Positions 1 through 8,510 of a stretch of 64,000 nt of DNA are shown one piece after another. Below the pieces are notes generated by a model, which worked only from the letters and a program-made list of their open reading frames with translations, searched no databases and was not told the DNA's origin. Each line of letters opens with the position of its first letter. The first letter of the stretch is position 1. This stretch comes from Streptomyces sp. S.PB5. GTDB taxonomy: Bacteria > Actinomycetota > Actinomycetes > Streptomycetales > Streptomycetaceae. The position numbers and the translations under genes were made by a program. The stretch lies in NCBI RefSeq assembly GCF_030403745.1, contig NZ_JAQMWP010000004.1, positions 434,001 to 498,000 on the forward strand. Direction: 5' to 3'.

Positions 1-834
1 ACCATGGTGCCGGTGCCGGTGCCGGTGCCGGTGCCGGTGCCGATGCCCGGTCCGCCGCAGGACCTCGGTGCCCATGTCCGCATCGAGGTCGCTCAGCACC
101 GCACTGTCCCCGTGGTAGGCGTGCGGAGAGGCCGGGTCGCTGTGAATGGCGTGGCTCTCGGTGTACGGCATCTCCCGCAGCGAGTCGGCCAGCACCGGCC
201 CGATCTCCCGCAGCGGGCCGACGAGTCGCTCCCCGCCCTCGCCCGCGGGCGACGCGTACGGAGATGACGTACCGCCCTCGTAGCTGCGGCGGCAGAGCCG
301 GCAGGCCCGGATACGGTACGGCGGCGAAGGACGAGGTCAGTCCGTCCGGTACGGTCCGCGTCCACGCCTCGTACGCCCGCAGTACCGCCGCCGGATCGAC
401 CTGACGCCCGTCGAAGGCGAGCGGGCCGTCGTACAGCGTCCGCACCGGTACGAGGCCGATCTCCAACTCGGTGACGATGCCGAGACCGTGTCCGCCGCCG
501 AGGGGACCCCGGTACAGGCCGGGTTCGGACTCCCGCGTCACTTGGCGGCGCCGACGGTCACCCGGTCCATGCCCTTGGCCGAGACGAGTACGCCGCCGTC
601 GACGGGCCCAGGCCGGCCATGACCGGTGGCCTGGACGGCGACCGGCAGCCGCTCGGCCGCAGCATGCCGTACGGCGGCGACGGTGTCGTCGGCGGGACGG
701 GCGACGACGAGGTGGGCGGGATGCACGGCGAACCCGGTCTGGAACCCGACGAGTTCCTCGGCGGGAAGGCTGCCGGTGGGGTGGCCCGTGTGCCTGTCGG
801 TGGGGTGGCCCGTGTGGCTGTTCATGCACGGCAT
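1..834 (-). pseudogene. Remnant of an FAD-linked (berberine-bridge-like) oxidoreductase, 3' end outside the window
   Basis: Read on the minus strand from 834, the first fragment has the FAD_binding_4 entry region (VAVQATGHG, DGGVLVSAKG) and stops at 538-540. In another frame the sequence continues with the second half of the FAD domain (GGGHGLGIVTELE) and a substrate-domain start. Near 240 the homology jumps frame again (ERLVGPLREIGPVLADS, then IHSDPASPH). The stretch that normally joins the two FAD half-domains, about 80 residues, is missing at the first break. Two frame changes plus an internal deletion make a functional protein unlikely. The family oxidises sugars, alkaloids or polyketides using bicovalent or covalent FAD. 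The edge of the window cuts the remnant inside a hexanucleotide repeat. Confidence 0.72.
6..41. repeat. Six tandem copies of GGTGCC
   Basis: Six perfect copies of the hexamer GGTGCC run from 6 to 41. On the minus strand they encode alternating His-Arg inside the oxidoreductase remnant. No such run is expected in this enzyme family, so it looks like slippage expansion in a decaying gene. Confidence 0.9.
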
Positions 835-837
835 GCT

Positions 838-876
838 GGAGGCATAACCTGACAGCTTCCGTCAGGTTATGCCTCC
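838..876. promoter_or_regulatory. Perfect 16-bp inverted repeat (possible operator)
   Basis: The arms at 838-853 and 861-876 (GGAGGCATAACCTGAC and its complement) are perfect and separated by 7 nt. No T-run follows on either side. The site sits immediately upstream of the remnant oxidoreductase start (834) and downstream of the LPKTG gene, so it could be a dyad operator for a TetR- or MarR-type repressor, or a factor-assisted terminator of the LPKTG gene. The AACCTGAC/GTCAGGTT core favours an operator; this is inference. Confidence 0.5.
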
Positions 877-880
877 GTGG

Positions 881-922
881 TGTCACCGCGCGTATGTCAC
901 TGCGCGTATGTCACCGCGCGTC
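881..922. repeat. Three tandem 14-bp repeats
   Basis: The unit TGTCACCGCGCGTA occurs at 881-894, 895-908 (one change, C to T) and 909-922 (last base changed). A degenerate continuation with more TGTCA words reaches about 950, up to the stop codon of the LPKTG gene. It is non-coding 3' flank. Confidence 0.85.
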
Positions 923-944
923 GTGTGTCAGCGCACGTTGCATG

Positions 945-1670
945 TCACTGCGTGCGGACCTCCTGCCGCGGTCGCCGGGCGGACCACCACAGCCCCGCCG
1001 CACCGGCCGCCAGCAGTGCCGCGCCCGCCGCTCCCGCCGGGAGCAGGTCACGGACGGGACCGGTCTTGGGCAGCTCGTCGCCGCCCGGTGCCACCGGCTG
1101 GTTGTCGGTGCCGAGGAGCAGCGGGGTGGCCGGGGCGTTCGGCGACGGGTTCGTCGTACCGAACGGAACCGGGCCCTGTTGCCAGAACGTCTTCTTTCCG
1201 TCGCCGGTCTGCACCGGCAGACAGATCTTTCCGGTCTTTCCGAGATCGAATGACGCGTCCACGGCGTACGACTTCGACTTACCGGCCGCAAGATTGTCGA
1301 TCGGGCAGGAGAAGCCGCTGTTCGATCCCTCCGGCAGATCACTTTCGGCAATCGAGGAGCAGCCTTGAACGTTGTTGACCGTGAGGCCGTCGAAGCCGAC
1401 GACCAAAAGCCTGATCTCTCCGCTGTCCTTGGTCCCCTCGTTCTTCACCGTGGCGGTGAGGTCGGTCTTTTCGGAACTGTTGTCGACCGAGATCTGTTCG
1501 GGCAGCAGCGTGGTCAGCTTCACTCCCGCCGGCGCCTCGTCAACGGCCTTTCCCCCCTTGCTGCTTCCGGGTCCCTCTTCCGCGCTCGCGGTTGCGGAAA
1601 GGATCATCACGGCCGAAAAAGAAGCCGTGACCAGCGATCCAGCGATGGTCGTCATACGACGAGAACTCAT
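945..1670 (-). CDS. Secreted LPKTG-anchored cell-surface protein
   Basis: The protein has 241 residues. It starts with a signal peptide (MSSRRMTTIAGS..., Ala-rich cleavage region near residues 30-33), followed by a roughly 165-residue extracellular region with two cysteines (VQGCSS, GFSCP) and a third near KICLP. The C-terminus is a textbook sortase signal: LPKTG at about 200-204, an Ala/Leu hydrophobic stretch, then WWSARRPRQE. Sortase should link Thr to peptidoglycan. The ATG at 1670 is preceded by AAGGGGGAC at the right distance. The extracellular part is a small beta-rich domain that I do not recognise. Streptomyces class E sortases usually prefer LAxTG, so LPKTG here is notable. Confidence 0.8.
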   Translation of the reverse strand: MSSRRMTTIAGSLVTASFSAVMILSATASAEEGPGSSKGGKAVDEAPAGVKLTTLLPEQISVDNSSEKTDLTATVKNEGTKDSGEIRLLVVGFDGLTVNNVQGCSSIAESDLPEGSNSGFSCPIDNLAAGKSKSYAVDASFDLGKTGKICLPVQTGDGKKTFWQQGPVPFGTTNPSPNAPATPLLLGTDNQPVAPGGDELPKTGPVRDLLPAGAAGAALLAAGAAGLWWSARRPRQEVRTQ

Positions 1671-1826
1671 GTTCGTCCCCCTTGGCTGCGCCTGAATTCG
1701 CAGTACTTGAAGAGCTACCACAAGATTTCTCCGCACTATGCTGGTACGGCGCGAAGTGTGACCATTGTGTTGAAGTAGGCGTTGACCGGTGCGTGGTTGA
1801 GGGGGTGCAACGGATTGCCGGGGAAC

Positions 1827-4800
1827 ATGGGAAACGCGGGAAACACGAGGAGTGGCGGGGCTCCCGGGATATTGGTGACGGGACGTTATCGCCTGGTCGA
1901 AAGCATTGGCCAGGGCGGAATGGGCCGGGTGTGGCGGGCGGCCGACGAGATGCTCGATCGCGAGGTCGCCGTCAAGGAGATGCGCATCGACGGTCTCGAC
2001 GCGGAGGACGCGCGCACCCGCCGGGAACGCACGCTGCGCGAGGCCCGGGCGACGGCCAGGATCGACCACCCCAATGTCGTACGGATCTACGACGTCGTCG
2101 ACGAGGGCGAACGCCTGTGGATCGTCATGGAGTTGGTCGCCGGCCGCTCCCTGGAACGCATGATGGTCGAGGACGGCCCGCTCGGTCCCGTCGCGACGGC
2201 CCGTATCGGCATCGGACTGGTCACGGCACTGCGGCAGGTGCACGCACGCGGCGTCCTGCACCGCGACATCAAACCGGGCAACGTCCTGGTCGAGCGCAAC
2301 GGCCACCGCGTGGTCCTGACGGACTTCGGCATCGCTGCGATCCAGGACGCGAAGGCGCTCACCATGGTCGGCATGCTGGTCGGGTCCCCCGACTACATGG
2401 CCCCGGAGCGGATCTCCGGCCGCCCGCAAGGCCCCCCGTCCGACATCTGGTCCCTCGGCGCGACGCTCTGCGCGGCCCTGGGCGGCCGCTCCCCGTTCTC
2501 CCGCGACACCACGCTGGCCACCCTCCACGCCGTTCTGTACGAGGAGCCCGAACTCCCATCCACAGCAGGCCCCCTGACCGACATCCTGGCAGCCCTCCTG
2601 GAGAAGAACCCGGACGTCCGCCCACACCTCGACGACCTGGAAACCGCCCTTCACCCGCTGGCCTTCCCCACGCCCACACCGACGGTGTCGGTAAGTGGGG
2701 GAGAACACCGGGAGCCGCCGGGGGCGGGGGGAGACCGTCGAGAGCCGGGAGAGGCGGAAGAACGCCGGGAGCCGGGAGAGGCGGGAGAGCGCCGGGCGCC
2801 GGGAGAGGGAGGAGAGCACCCGAACCCGGGTTCGACGCCGGGGCCGCGGGAAGGACGCCGTGACCTCGAACGGACGCCGGGGGCGGGGGAATCGACGCCG
2901 GGCGCCGGGGGAGCGGGGCAGGGGCCCGAGGGAGCGGCGGCCCCGCCGGGGTTTGGGGCGGTGGTGGCCCCGAGGCCTGACGGGGTGGTAGCTCCGAGGC
3001 CCGGGGGAGCGGTGGCTCCCAGGCCTGCGGCAGAGGTGGCTCCCAGGCCTGCGGCAGAGGTGGCTCCGAGGCCCGAGGAAGCGGTAGCTCCCATGCCTGG
3101 AGCAGAAGTGGCTCCGAGGTCTGAGGCGGCGGTAGCCGGCGCCGACCCGTCGGCGTGGGCGGCGGACCTAAGCCGAGAGCGGGCGGCGGAGCCGGAGACC
3201 CGCCCGGATCCCGACGCACCGGAGTACTTGGCCGAGGCCGGGCCGGAAGGCGGAGCCGGGCCGGGGCACGGGTCGGTACCTGGGCTTGACCGCGAGGATC
3301 AGGTTGGAGCGGGGCCTGGGCACGTGGCCGGTGCTGGACCGGAGTACTCGGCCGGGGTCGCATCAGAGCATGGGCCCGAGCCGGGGCAGCCGGAGGGTGG
3401 GGCCGGGTCTGAGATGGGCCGCGTGGCCTATGCCCAACCTCGGCAACCGGCTGGAGCCGGGCCGGAGCATGGAGCGGGGCCTGGGTACGTGGCCGGTGCC
3501 GGAGCGGAGTACGCGGCCGGGGCCGGACCAGAACATGGGTCCGGGCCGGGGCAGCCGGCGCATGGGCCCGAGTCCGAGCCGGGGCACATGGCCGGACCCG
3601 GGCCGGAACCCGTGGGTCTTCATTACGCGCCGGAGTCGACAGGCGGGCCTGGTCCGACGGAATCGACGCATGGGGCCGATCCGGCGGATTCGGCCCGCGG
3701 GTCTGCCGGACCGGAGTCGGCGGGACGGATTGCCGTGCCGGAGCCCGAACCGGCGCAAGGGCTCGCGACCGGGAGTGAAGCGGCCGCTGGCACCACGGCC
3801 GAGGCAGGAACCGAAACCGACCCCGAGCCCCCGACGCCCTCCGTGTCCAGCTCGCGGCCTTCGACGCCCTCCGCGTCCGACAGGCATCCCGCGGCGCCTT
3901 CCGCGTCCGGCCCGCAGCCTCCGACGCCCTCCACGCCTGACCCGCGGCCCGCGACGCCCTCCACGCCCGCCCCACAGCCCCCGGTGCCCGACCGCGCGAC
4001 CCCCCAACTCCCTTGGTCCCCCCGGGAATCACCCACCCCCGCCTACCTGGACGCCTCCCAGGTCCCCACCACCCGTGACCCCAGGCGGTCGGAACCGTAC
4101 TCCCCACCGGACCCCGAAGCCGTACAGGACGCGATCCCGCAACAGCGCACGGAACCCGCGGAGACGCAACGTCCCGCAACCGGCGCGGACTTCCCCGCCT
4201 CGGTTTCCTTCCGTACGCCCCCGCCCGGCGGCCCCGTCAACCTCGACCGCCCCACACCCGCACCCACCCCCACCCATACGCCGGCACCACCCCCTACCCC
4301 CACTTCCACACCCACCCTCAGCCCCTCCAACGCCTCCACCGAAGCGGCCTCCTCCACCAGTTCAGAGGTCCGTTCCGAAACTCCCGTCGGCAGCCCCGTG
4401 GGAGCCGGACCCCGGCCGGGCGGCGTATCGCTGGTCCGGTCCGAGGCGCCGACCCAGCGGCGGCCCATGCCGGAGTCGCACTCCGGGACGCCGCCCGGCG
4501 AGTTCCCGGGCCCCGCCCGGCCAGGCGACCCGCGGCGCCGCCGTCGCCGTACCGGACTGATCGCCGCCGCGGCCACGGTCGCCGCCGGGGCGATCGTTGC
4601 GGTCGTGCTGCTGGTGAACTCCGGTTCGCCCGGAGGGAAGGAGGCGGGAGGCTCGTCCTCCCCGTCGGTCAAGATCTCCCAGGTCCCGCTGCCCACCGTC
4701 GAGGGCACGGCCCGCCCGCAGACCCTGCCGCCGGGCGCGCACCGGGAGGCGGGCGGGTTCGCATGGGCGACGCCGAAGGACTGGCGCAGGGACGTGAAGA

Positions 4801-5147
4801 CGGGCGCGGAGGTCCACTACACGTCCCCCGACGGCAAACAGGAACTCGTGGCGAAGTCCTCCCTGGCCCGCGGCGACCTCATGCAGACCTGGCAGACCTC
4901 GGAGCAGAACGCCCACCAGGGCCAGGACTACGTGAAGATCCGCCTGGAGGAGACGAAGTTCCGCGACTATCCCGCGGTCGTCTGGGAGTACACGTTCACC
5001 ATGAAGGGCACCAAGTGGCACGCCCGTCTGCTGGGCTTCAACGCGGACGGCAAGTCGTACCAGATCAACACCTGGTACCAGCCGGACATCGAGAAGCAGG
5101 CGGTGAAGACGTACGAGAAGGTGACGGACAGCTTCACGATCCTGTGA
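1827..5147 (+). CDS. Ser/Thr protein kinase with long disordered linker and extracellular C-domain
   Basis: This is an eukaryotic-type (PknB-like) membrane kinase of about 1106 residues. The kinase domain spans about 19-290: glycine loop GQGGMG (28-33), VAVK lysine 50, HRDIKPGN (Asp147), DFG (Asp166) and SPDYMAPE. A linker of about 600 residues rich in Pro, Gly, Glu and Ala follows, with reiterated VAPRP and GAGPE/GPGH blocks. Then comes one membrane segment (about 908-930) and a 140-residue extracellular domain (FAWATPKDW ... DSFTIL), typical of Streptomyces kinases with a lipoprotein-like sensor. The ATG at 1827 has GGGG just upstream; an in-frame TTG at 1782 is the alternative start. It is transcribed away from the LPKTG gene. 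Confidence 0.88.
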   Translation: MGNAGNTRSGGAPGILVTGRYRLVESIGQGGMGRVWRAADEMLDREVAVKEMRIDGLDAEDARTRRERTLREARATARIDHPNVVRIYDVVDEGERLWIVMELVAGRSLERMMVEDGPLGPVATARIGIGLVTALRQVHARGVLHRDIKPGNVLVERNGHRVVLTDFGIAAIQDAKALTMVGMLVGSPDYMAPERISGRPQGPPSDIWSLGATLCAALGGRSPFSRDTTLATLHAVLYEEPELPSTAGPLTDILAALLEKNPDVRPHLDDLETALHPLAFPTPTPTVSVSGGEHREPPGAGGDRREPGEAEERREPGEAGERRAPGEGGEHPNPGSTPGPREGRRDLERTPGAGESTPGAGGAGQGPEGAAAPPGFGAVVAPRPDGVVAPRPGGAVAPRPAAEVAPRPAAEVAPRPEEAVAPMPGAEVAPRSEAAVAGADPSAWAADLSRERAAEPETRPDPDAPEYLAEAGPEGGAGPGHGSVPGLDREDQVGAGPGHVAGAGPEYSAGVASEHGPEPGQPEGGAGSEMGRVAYAQPRQPAGAGPEHGAGPGYVAGAGAEYAAGAGPEHGSGPGQPAHGPESEPGHMAGPGPEPVGLHYAPESTGGPGPTESTHGADPADSARGSAGPESAGRIAVPEPEPAQGLATGSEAAAGTTAEAGTETDPEPPTPSVSSSRPSTPSASDRHPAAPSASGPQPPTPSTPDPRPATPSTPAPQPPVPDRATPQLPWSPRESPTPAYLDASQVPTTRDPRRSEPYSPPDPEAVQDAIPQQRTEPAETQRPATGADFPASVSFRTPPPGGPVNLDRPTPAPTPTHTPAPPPTPTSTPTLSPSNASTEAASSTSSEVRSETPVGSPVGAGPRPGGVSLVRSEAPTQRRPMPESHSGTPPGEFPGPARPGDPRRRRRRTGLIAAAATVAAGAIVAVVLLVNSGSPGGKEAGGSSSPSVKISQVPLPTVEGTARPQTLPPGAHREAGGFAWATPKDWRRDVKTGAEVHYTSPDGKQELVAKSSLARGDLMQTWQTSEQNAHQGQDYVKIRLEETKFRDYPAVVWEYTFTMKGTKWHARLLGFNADGKSYQINTWYQPDIEKQAVKTYEKVTDSFTIL

Positions 5148-5172
5148 GGTCAGAGGTCAGAGGGCATGAGAA

Positions 5173-5211
5173 AGGGGCCCTGGGAAAGCGAAGCGAATTC
5201 CCAGGGCCCCT
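5173..5211. terminator. Bidirectional hairpin terminator between kinase and permease
   Basis: Perfect 14-bp arms at 5173-5186 and 5198-5211 (AGGGGCCCTGGGAA and complement) with an 11-nt loop lie between two convergent genes. There is no T-run, as is common for Streptomyces terminators. Confidence 0.85.
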
Positions 5212-5241
5212 CTGATCTGCGGACTCGGCGTTCCGCGACTC

Positions 5242-6657
5242 TCAGCCGACCTTGATGTTCTCGTCGCGGACCTCGACGGAGACGGCGGCCCGTCCGCGAC
5301 CGTACTTCTCCTTCAGGAAGGCGATCGCGAGCACGACCGCCGCGACGAGAACCGACAACAGCACGGTCGTACGACCACTGCTCGCACCCTTGGTGTCGGT
5401 CAGCATGTAGACCAGCACGAACACGATCAGCGCGGCCGTGGCCCAGGTGAGGTACGGGTACAGCCACATCCTCACGACCAGCTTCTCCGGCGACTCGGCC
5501 TGGATGATCTTCCGCATCCGCAGCTGCGAGAAGCAGATCACCAGCCAGACGAACAGGGCGACCGCACCGGAGGAGTTGACGAGGAAGAGGAAGATCGTGT
5601 CGGGGGAGAGGTAGTTGAAGAAGACCGCCACGAACCCGAAGACGACCGAGGCGAGGATCGCGGTCATCGGCACACCACGGCTGTTGGTCTTCGCGAACGC
5701 CTTCGGCGCGTCACCCCGCTCCCCGAGCGAGAACGCCATCCGGGAGGCGGTGTAGAGCCCGGAGTTGAGGCAGGACAGCACCGAGGTCAGCACGATGAAG
5801 TTCATGATCTGACCGGCGTGCGCGATGCCGAGGGAGTCGAGCGCGGCGACGTAGGAGCCGTCCTTCTTGATGGACGGGTCGTTCCACGGCAGCAGCGCGA
5901 CCACGACGAAGATCGAGCCGAGGTAGAAGACGCCGACGCGCCAGATGATGCTGTTGGTCGCCTTGGTGACGGCCCGCTGCGGGTCCTCGGACTCACCGGC
6001 GGCCAGGGTGGCGATCTCGCTGCCCATGAAGGAGAAGACGACGAGCAGGACGCCGGTGAGGATCGCGCCGGGGCCGTTGGGCAGGAAGCCGCCGTGGTCG
6101 GTGAGGTTGCCGAGTCCGGCCTTCTCGGAGTCGACGCCGGGCAGGACGCCGAAGACGGCGAGCCCGCCGATGACGATGAACGCGGCGATCGCGACGACCT
6201 TGATACCGGCGAACCAGAACTCGAACTCCCCGTACGACCCGACGGAGACGAGGTTGGTGGCGGTCAGCACGACCATCACGATGAGCGCCCAGGCCCATTG
6301 CGGCACGGCCGGCACCCAGCCCTCCAGGATCACCGCCCCGGCGGTCGCCTCGACTGCCAGCACGACGACCCAGAAGAACCAGTAGAGCCAGCCGATGGAG
6401 AACCCGGCCCAGCGGCCGAGCGCCCGGTCGGCGTGCGCGGAGAACGAACCGGAGGTGGGGTTGGCCGCGGACATCTCACCGAGCATCCGCATGACGAGCA
6501 CCACGAGCGTGCCGACGAGCGCGTACGACAGGAGGATGCCGGGTCCTGCGGTGGCGATACCCGAGCTGGAGCCGACGAACAGTCCGGCGCCGATGACACC
6601 GCCGATGGCGATCATGGAGAGGTGGCGGTTCTTGAGTCCGGCCTGGAGACCAGTCAT
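5242..6657 (-). CDS. Amino-acid permease (APC superfamily, GABA/aromatic-type)
   Basis: The 471-residue protein has about 12 hydrophobic segments and the amino-acid transporter signature near the N-terminus (GLKNRHLSMIAIGGVIGAGL, GPGILLSYALVG, GEMSAANPTSGSFS). It should be a proton-coupled importer of an amino acid or GABA in the plasma membrane. The family signature is clear; the substrate cannot be read from sequence. The ATG at 6657 follows AAAGGAAC. It is a single gene, convergent with the kinase and divergent from rpiB, and its AT-rich 5' flank (6658-6780) probably holds the promoter. Confidence 0.88.
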   Translation of the reverse strand: MTGLQAGLKNRHLSMIAIGGVIGAGLFVGSSSGIATAGPGILLSYALVGTLVVLVMRMLGEMSAANPTSGSFSAHADRALGRWAGFSIGWLYWFFWVVVLAVEATAGAVILEGWVPAVPQWAWALIVMVVLTATNLVSVGSYGEFEFWFAGIKVVAIAAFIVIGGLAVFGVLPGVDSEKAGLGNLTDHGGFLPNGPGAILTGVLLVVFSFMGSEIATLAAGESEDPQRAVTKATNSIIWRVGVFYLGSIFVVVALLPWNDPSIKKDGSYVAALDSLGIAHAGQIMNFIVLTSVLSCLNSGLYTASRMAFSLGERGDAPKAFAKTNSRGVPMTAILASVVFGFVAVFFNYLSPDTIFLFLVNSSGAVALFVWLVICFSQLRMRKIIQAESPEKLVVRMWLYPYLTWATAALIVFVLVYMLTDTKGASSGRTTVLLSVLVAAVVLAIAFLKEKYGRGRAAVSVEVRDENIKVG

Positions 6658-6828
6658 ACGGGGAGTTCCTTTGTGCCGGGTGTGGGGGACCGACTCAATG
6701 AATCAGAGGCAAATAAAGAATTGAACCTTCGAATCCAGATTGTTACTTGAGGTTTTCTTGAGCTTGCATGGTCGGTCCGACATTTTTCCTGGTCGACACC
6801 CGAGGCTGCTGCCCCGAAACAGTCATGT

Positions 6829-6834
6829 CACACT
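6829..6834 (+). promoter_or_regulatory. Possible -10 element for leaderless rpiB
   Basis: CACACT ends exactly 6 nt before the rpiB ATG. It is a weaker match than the equivalent hexamers in front of valS and folC but has identical spacing. No clear -35 is seen. Confidence 0.35.
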
Positions 6835-6840
6835 CATCCC

Positions 6841-7326
6841 ATGCGCGTGTATCTCGGCTCCGACCATGCGGGCTTCGAACTCAAGAACCACCTCGTCGAC
6901 TGGCTGAAGGCGGCCGGCCACGACCCGGTCGACTGCGGTCCCCACATCTACGACGCCCAGGACGACTACCCGCCGTTCTGCCTCCGCGCCGCGGAGCGGA
7001 CGGCTGCGGACCCCGACGCCCTCGGCATCGTCATCGGCGGCTCCGGCAACGGCGAGCAGATCGCCGCGAACAAGGTCAAGGGCGTCCGCGCGGCGCTGGC
7101 CTGGAGCGAGGAGACGGCGTCGCTGGGTCGCCAGCACAACAACGCGAACGTCGTCGCGGTCGGCGCCCGCATGCACACGCAGGACGAGGCCACGAAGTTC
7201 GTGGAGACCTTCCTCTCCACCCCGTTCTCCGGCGACGACCGCCACATCCGCCGCATCGACATGCTGGCGGACTACGAGACCACGGGCGACCTGCCCCCGA
7301 TCCCGGCCCATCACCCGCAGCAGTAG
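6841..7326 (+). CDS. rpiB: Ribose-5-phosphate isomerase B
   Basis: The 161-residue protein interconverts ribulose-5-phosphate and ribose-5-phosphate in the pentose phosphate pathway. RpiB hallmarks are present: GSDHAGFELKNHL at the N-terminus, GGSGNGEQIAANKVKGVRAAL in the middle and NNANVVAVGARM, with a short C-terminal tail. The actinobacterial form uses an active-site Glu in SGNGEQ instead of the Cys of enteric enzymes. No Shine-Dalgarno sequence precedes ATG 6841. A CACACT hexamer ends 6 nt upstream, which suggests a leaderless message. Confidence 0.93.
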   Translation: MRVYLGSDHAGFELKNHLVDWLKAAGHDPVDCGPHIYDAQDDYPPFCLRAAERTAADPDALGIVIGGSGNGEQIAANKVKGVRAALAWSEETASLGRQHNNANVVAVGARMHTQDEATKFVETFLSTPFSGDDRHIRRIDMLADYETTGDLPPIPAHHPQQ

Positions 7327-7385
7327 GCGGCGGAGGACGGGGGCGCGGCTCCGGGCTGAACTCCTGAACGCCGGTCCAGGTATCT

Positions 7386-7550
7386 CAGCCTGTCTCGGGG
7401 TGCCCCCTCTGGGGGAGTTTGAGGACGAGGCCCTTCGGGCCGATCGGGGTCTGGGGCGGAGTCCCAGCGGGGTCCAGGGGCAGAGCCCCTGGGCGGGGTC
7501 GAAGGGGCGGCAGCCCCTGGGGACGGGACGGGTAGGGGCGGCGGGGGCGA
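7386..7550. repeat. Streptomyces-type intergenic repeat, long copy
   Basis: This element includes a 39-nt stretch (7397-7435, with the GAGTTTGAGGACGAGGCC core) that is identical to 11114-11152. It is followed by several GC hairpin pieces (for example around CAGGGGCAGAGCCCCTG) and ends in AGGGGCGGCGGGGGCGA, also found at the end of the second copy. The core word occurs widely between genes in Streptomyces genomes (established observation). It fills the rpiB-glycosylase gap, and I see nothing else there except the ribosome binding site. Confidence 0.8.
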
Positions 7551-7624
7551 GGAAATCCGCGCCGCACGCCACGGGCAAACCCGCACGGACGAACCCGCAC
7601 GCCACAGACAAAAGAGGAGCCACC

Positions 7625-8434
7625 GTGCCTGAGGGGCACACGATCCACCGCCTGGCCAAGGACTACGCCGCAGCCTTCCTCGGCACAAAACCCCACCTCA
7701 CCAGCCCCCAGGGCAAGTTCACCGACGCCACGGACCTTCTCACCGGCGCGGAACTCACCCACACCGAGGCCCACGGCAAACACCTCTTCCTCGGCTTCCG
7801 CGACACCGACTGGATCCACATCCACCTCGGCCTCTTCGGCAAGGTCGACTTCGGCCCCGCCCCCGCACCCCCGCCCACCGACACGGTCCGCCTCCGCCTG
7901 GCGAACCCCACCGCGTACGTGGACCTCCGCGGCCCCACGACCTGCGCCCTGATCACCCCCGCCGAGAAGCAGGCGATACACGACCGCCTCGGCCCCGACC
8001 CCCTCCGCGAGGACGCCACCCCGGAGACCGCGTACAAGAGGATCTCCCGCAGCCGTACGACGATCGCCGCGCTGCTCATGGACCAGAAGGTCATCGCGGG
8101 AGTGGGCAACGTCTACCGGGCAGAAGTCCTCTTCCGCCACCAGATCGACCCGTACCGCACGGGAAACACGATCACGCCCGCCGAATGGGCCGCGATCTGG
8201 CAGGACCTCGTCGACCTCATGCACGAGGGCGTGAAGAACAACCGCATCGACACCGTCCGCCCCGAGCACACCCCGGAGGCGATGGGCCGCCCGCCCCGCG
8301 TCGACGACCACGGCGGCGAGGTGTACGTCTACCGCAGGGCCAACCTCCCCTGCCACATCTGTGGCGGCGAGATCCGCACCGCCGACCTCGCCGCCCGCAA
8401 CCTCTTCTGGTGCCCGACCTGTCAGAAATCCTGA
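7625..8434 (+). CDS. Fpg/Nei-family DNA glycosylase/AP lyase
   Basis: The 269-residue base-excision repair enzyme removes oxidised bases and nicks the abasic site. After the start Met, the N-terminal Pro-Glu-Gly-His (PEGHTIH) provides the catalytic proline and glutamate in the Nei-like version. The helix-two-turn-helix region contains MDQKVIAGVGNVYRAEVLF, and a C-terminal zinc finger CHICG...CPTC completes the fold. The GTG at 7625 follows AGAGGAG; longer upstream reading is through the repeat element and is rejected. It resembles actinobacterial Nei2 more than MutM. It is convergent with the acetyltransferase gene. Confidence 0.9.
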   Translation: MPEGHTIHRLAKDYAAAFLGTKPHLTSPQGKFTDATDLLTGAELTHTEAHGKHLFLGFRDTDWIHIHLGLFGKVDFGPAPAPPPTDTVRLRLANPTAYVDLRGPTTCALITPAEKQAIHDRLGPDPLREDATPETAYKRISRSRTTIAALLMDQKVIAGVGNVYRAEVLFRHQIDPYRTGNTITPAEWAAIWQDLVDLMHEGVKNNRIDTVRPEHTPEAMGRPPRVDDHGGEVYVYRRANLPCHICGGEIRTADLAARNLFWCPTCQKS

Positions 8435-8445
8435 GGACGAACCAG

Positions 8446-8505
8446 CGGAACCGGAACCGGAAGCATGGGAACCGGAACCACGGGAACGGGAACCGCGGGA
8501 ACCGA
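8446..8505. repeat. Degenerate GGAACC-type tandem repeats
   Basis: Seven or so irregular copies of a 6-7 nt GGAACCG/GGGAACC word fill the short gap between two convergent genes. No strong hairpin terminator is evident here. Confidence 0.7.
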
Positions 8506-8510
8506 CCCCG

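Noticed and set aside
881..950. Replication-origin-type iterons
   Set aside because: Only three 14-bp units, GC-rich, no DnaA boxes or replication gene nearby.
945..2819. Minus-strand reading of 624 codons continuing upstream of the LPKTG protein
   Set aside because: The signal peptide and ribosome binding site fix the start at 1670; the upstream part runs antisense through the kinase domain.
2359..4179. 606-codon minus frame opposite the kinase linker
   Set aside because: Pro/Arg-rich shadow of the repetitive linker; no start signal or domain.
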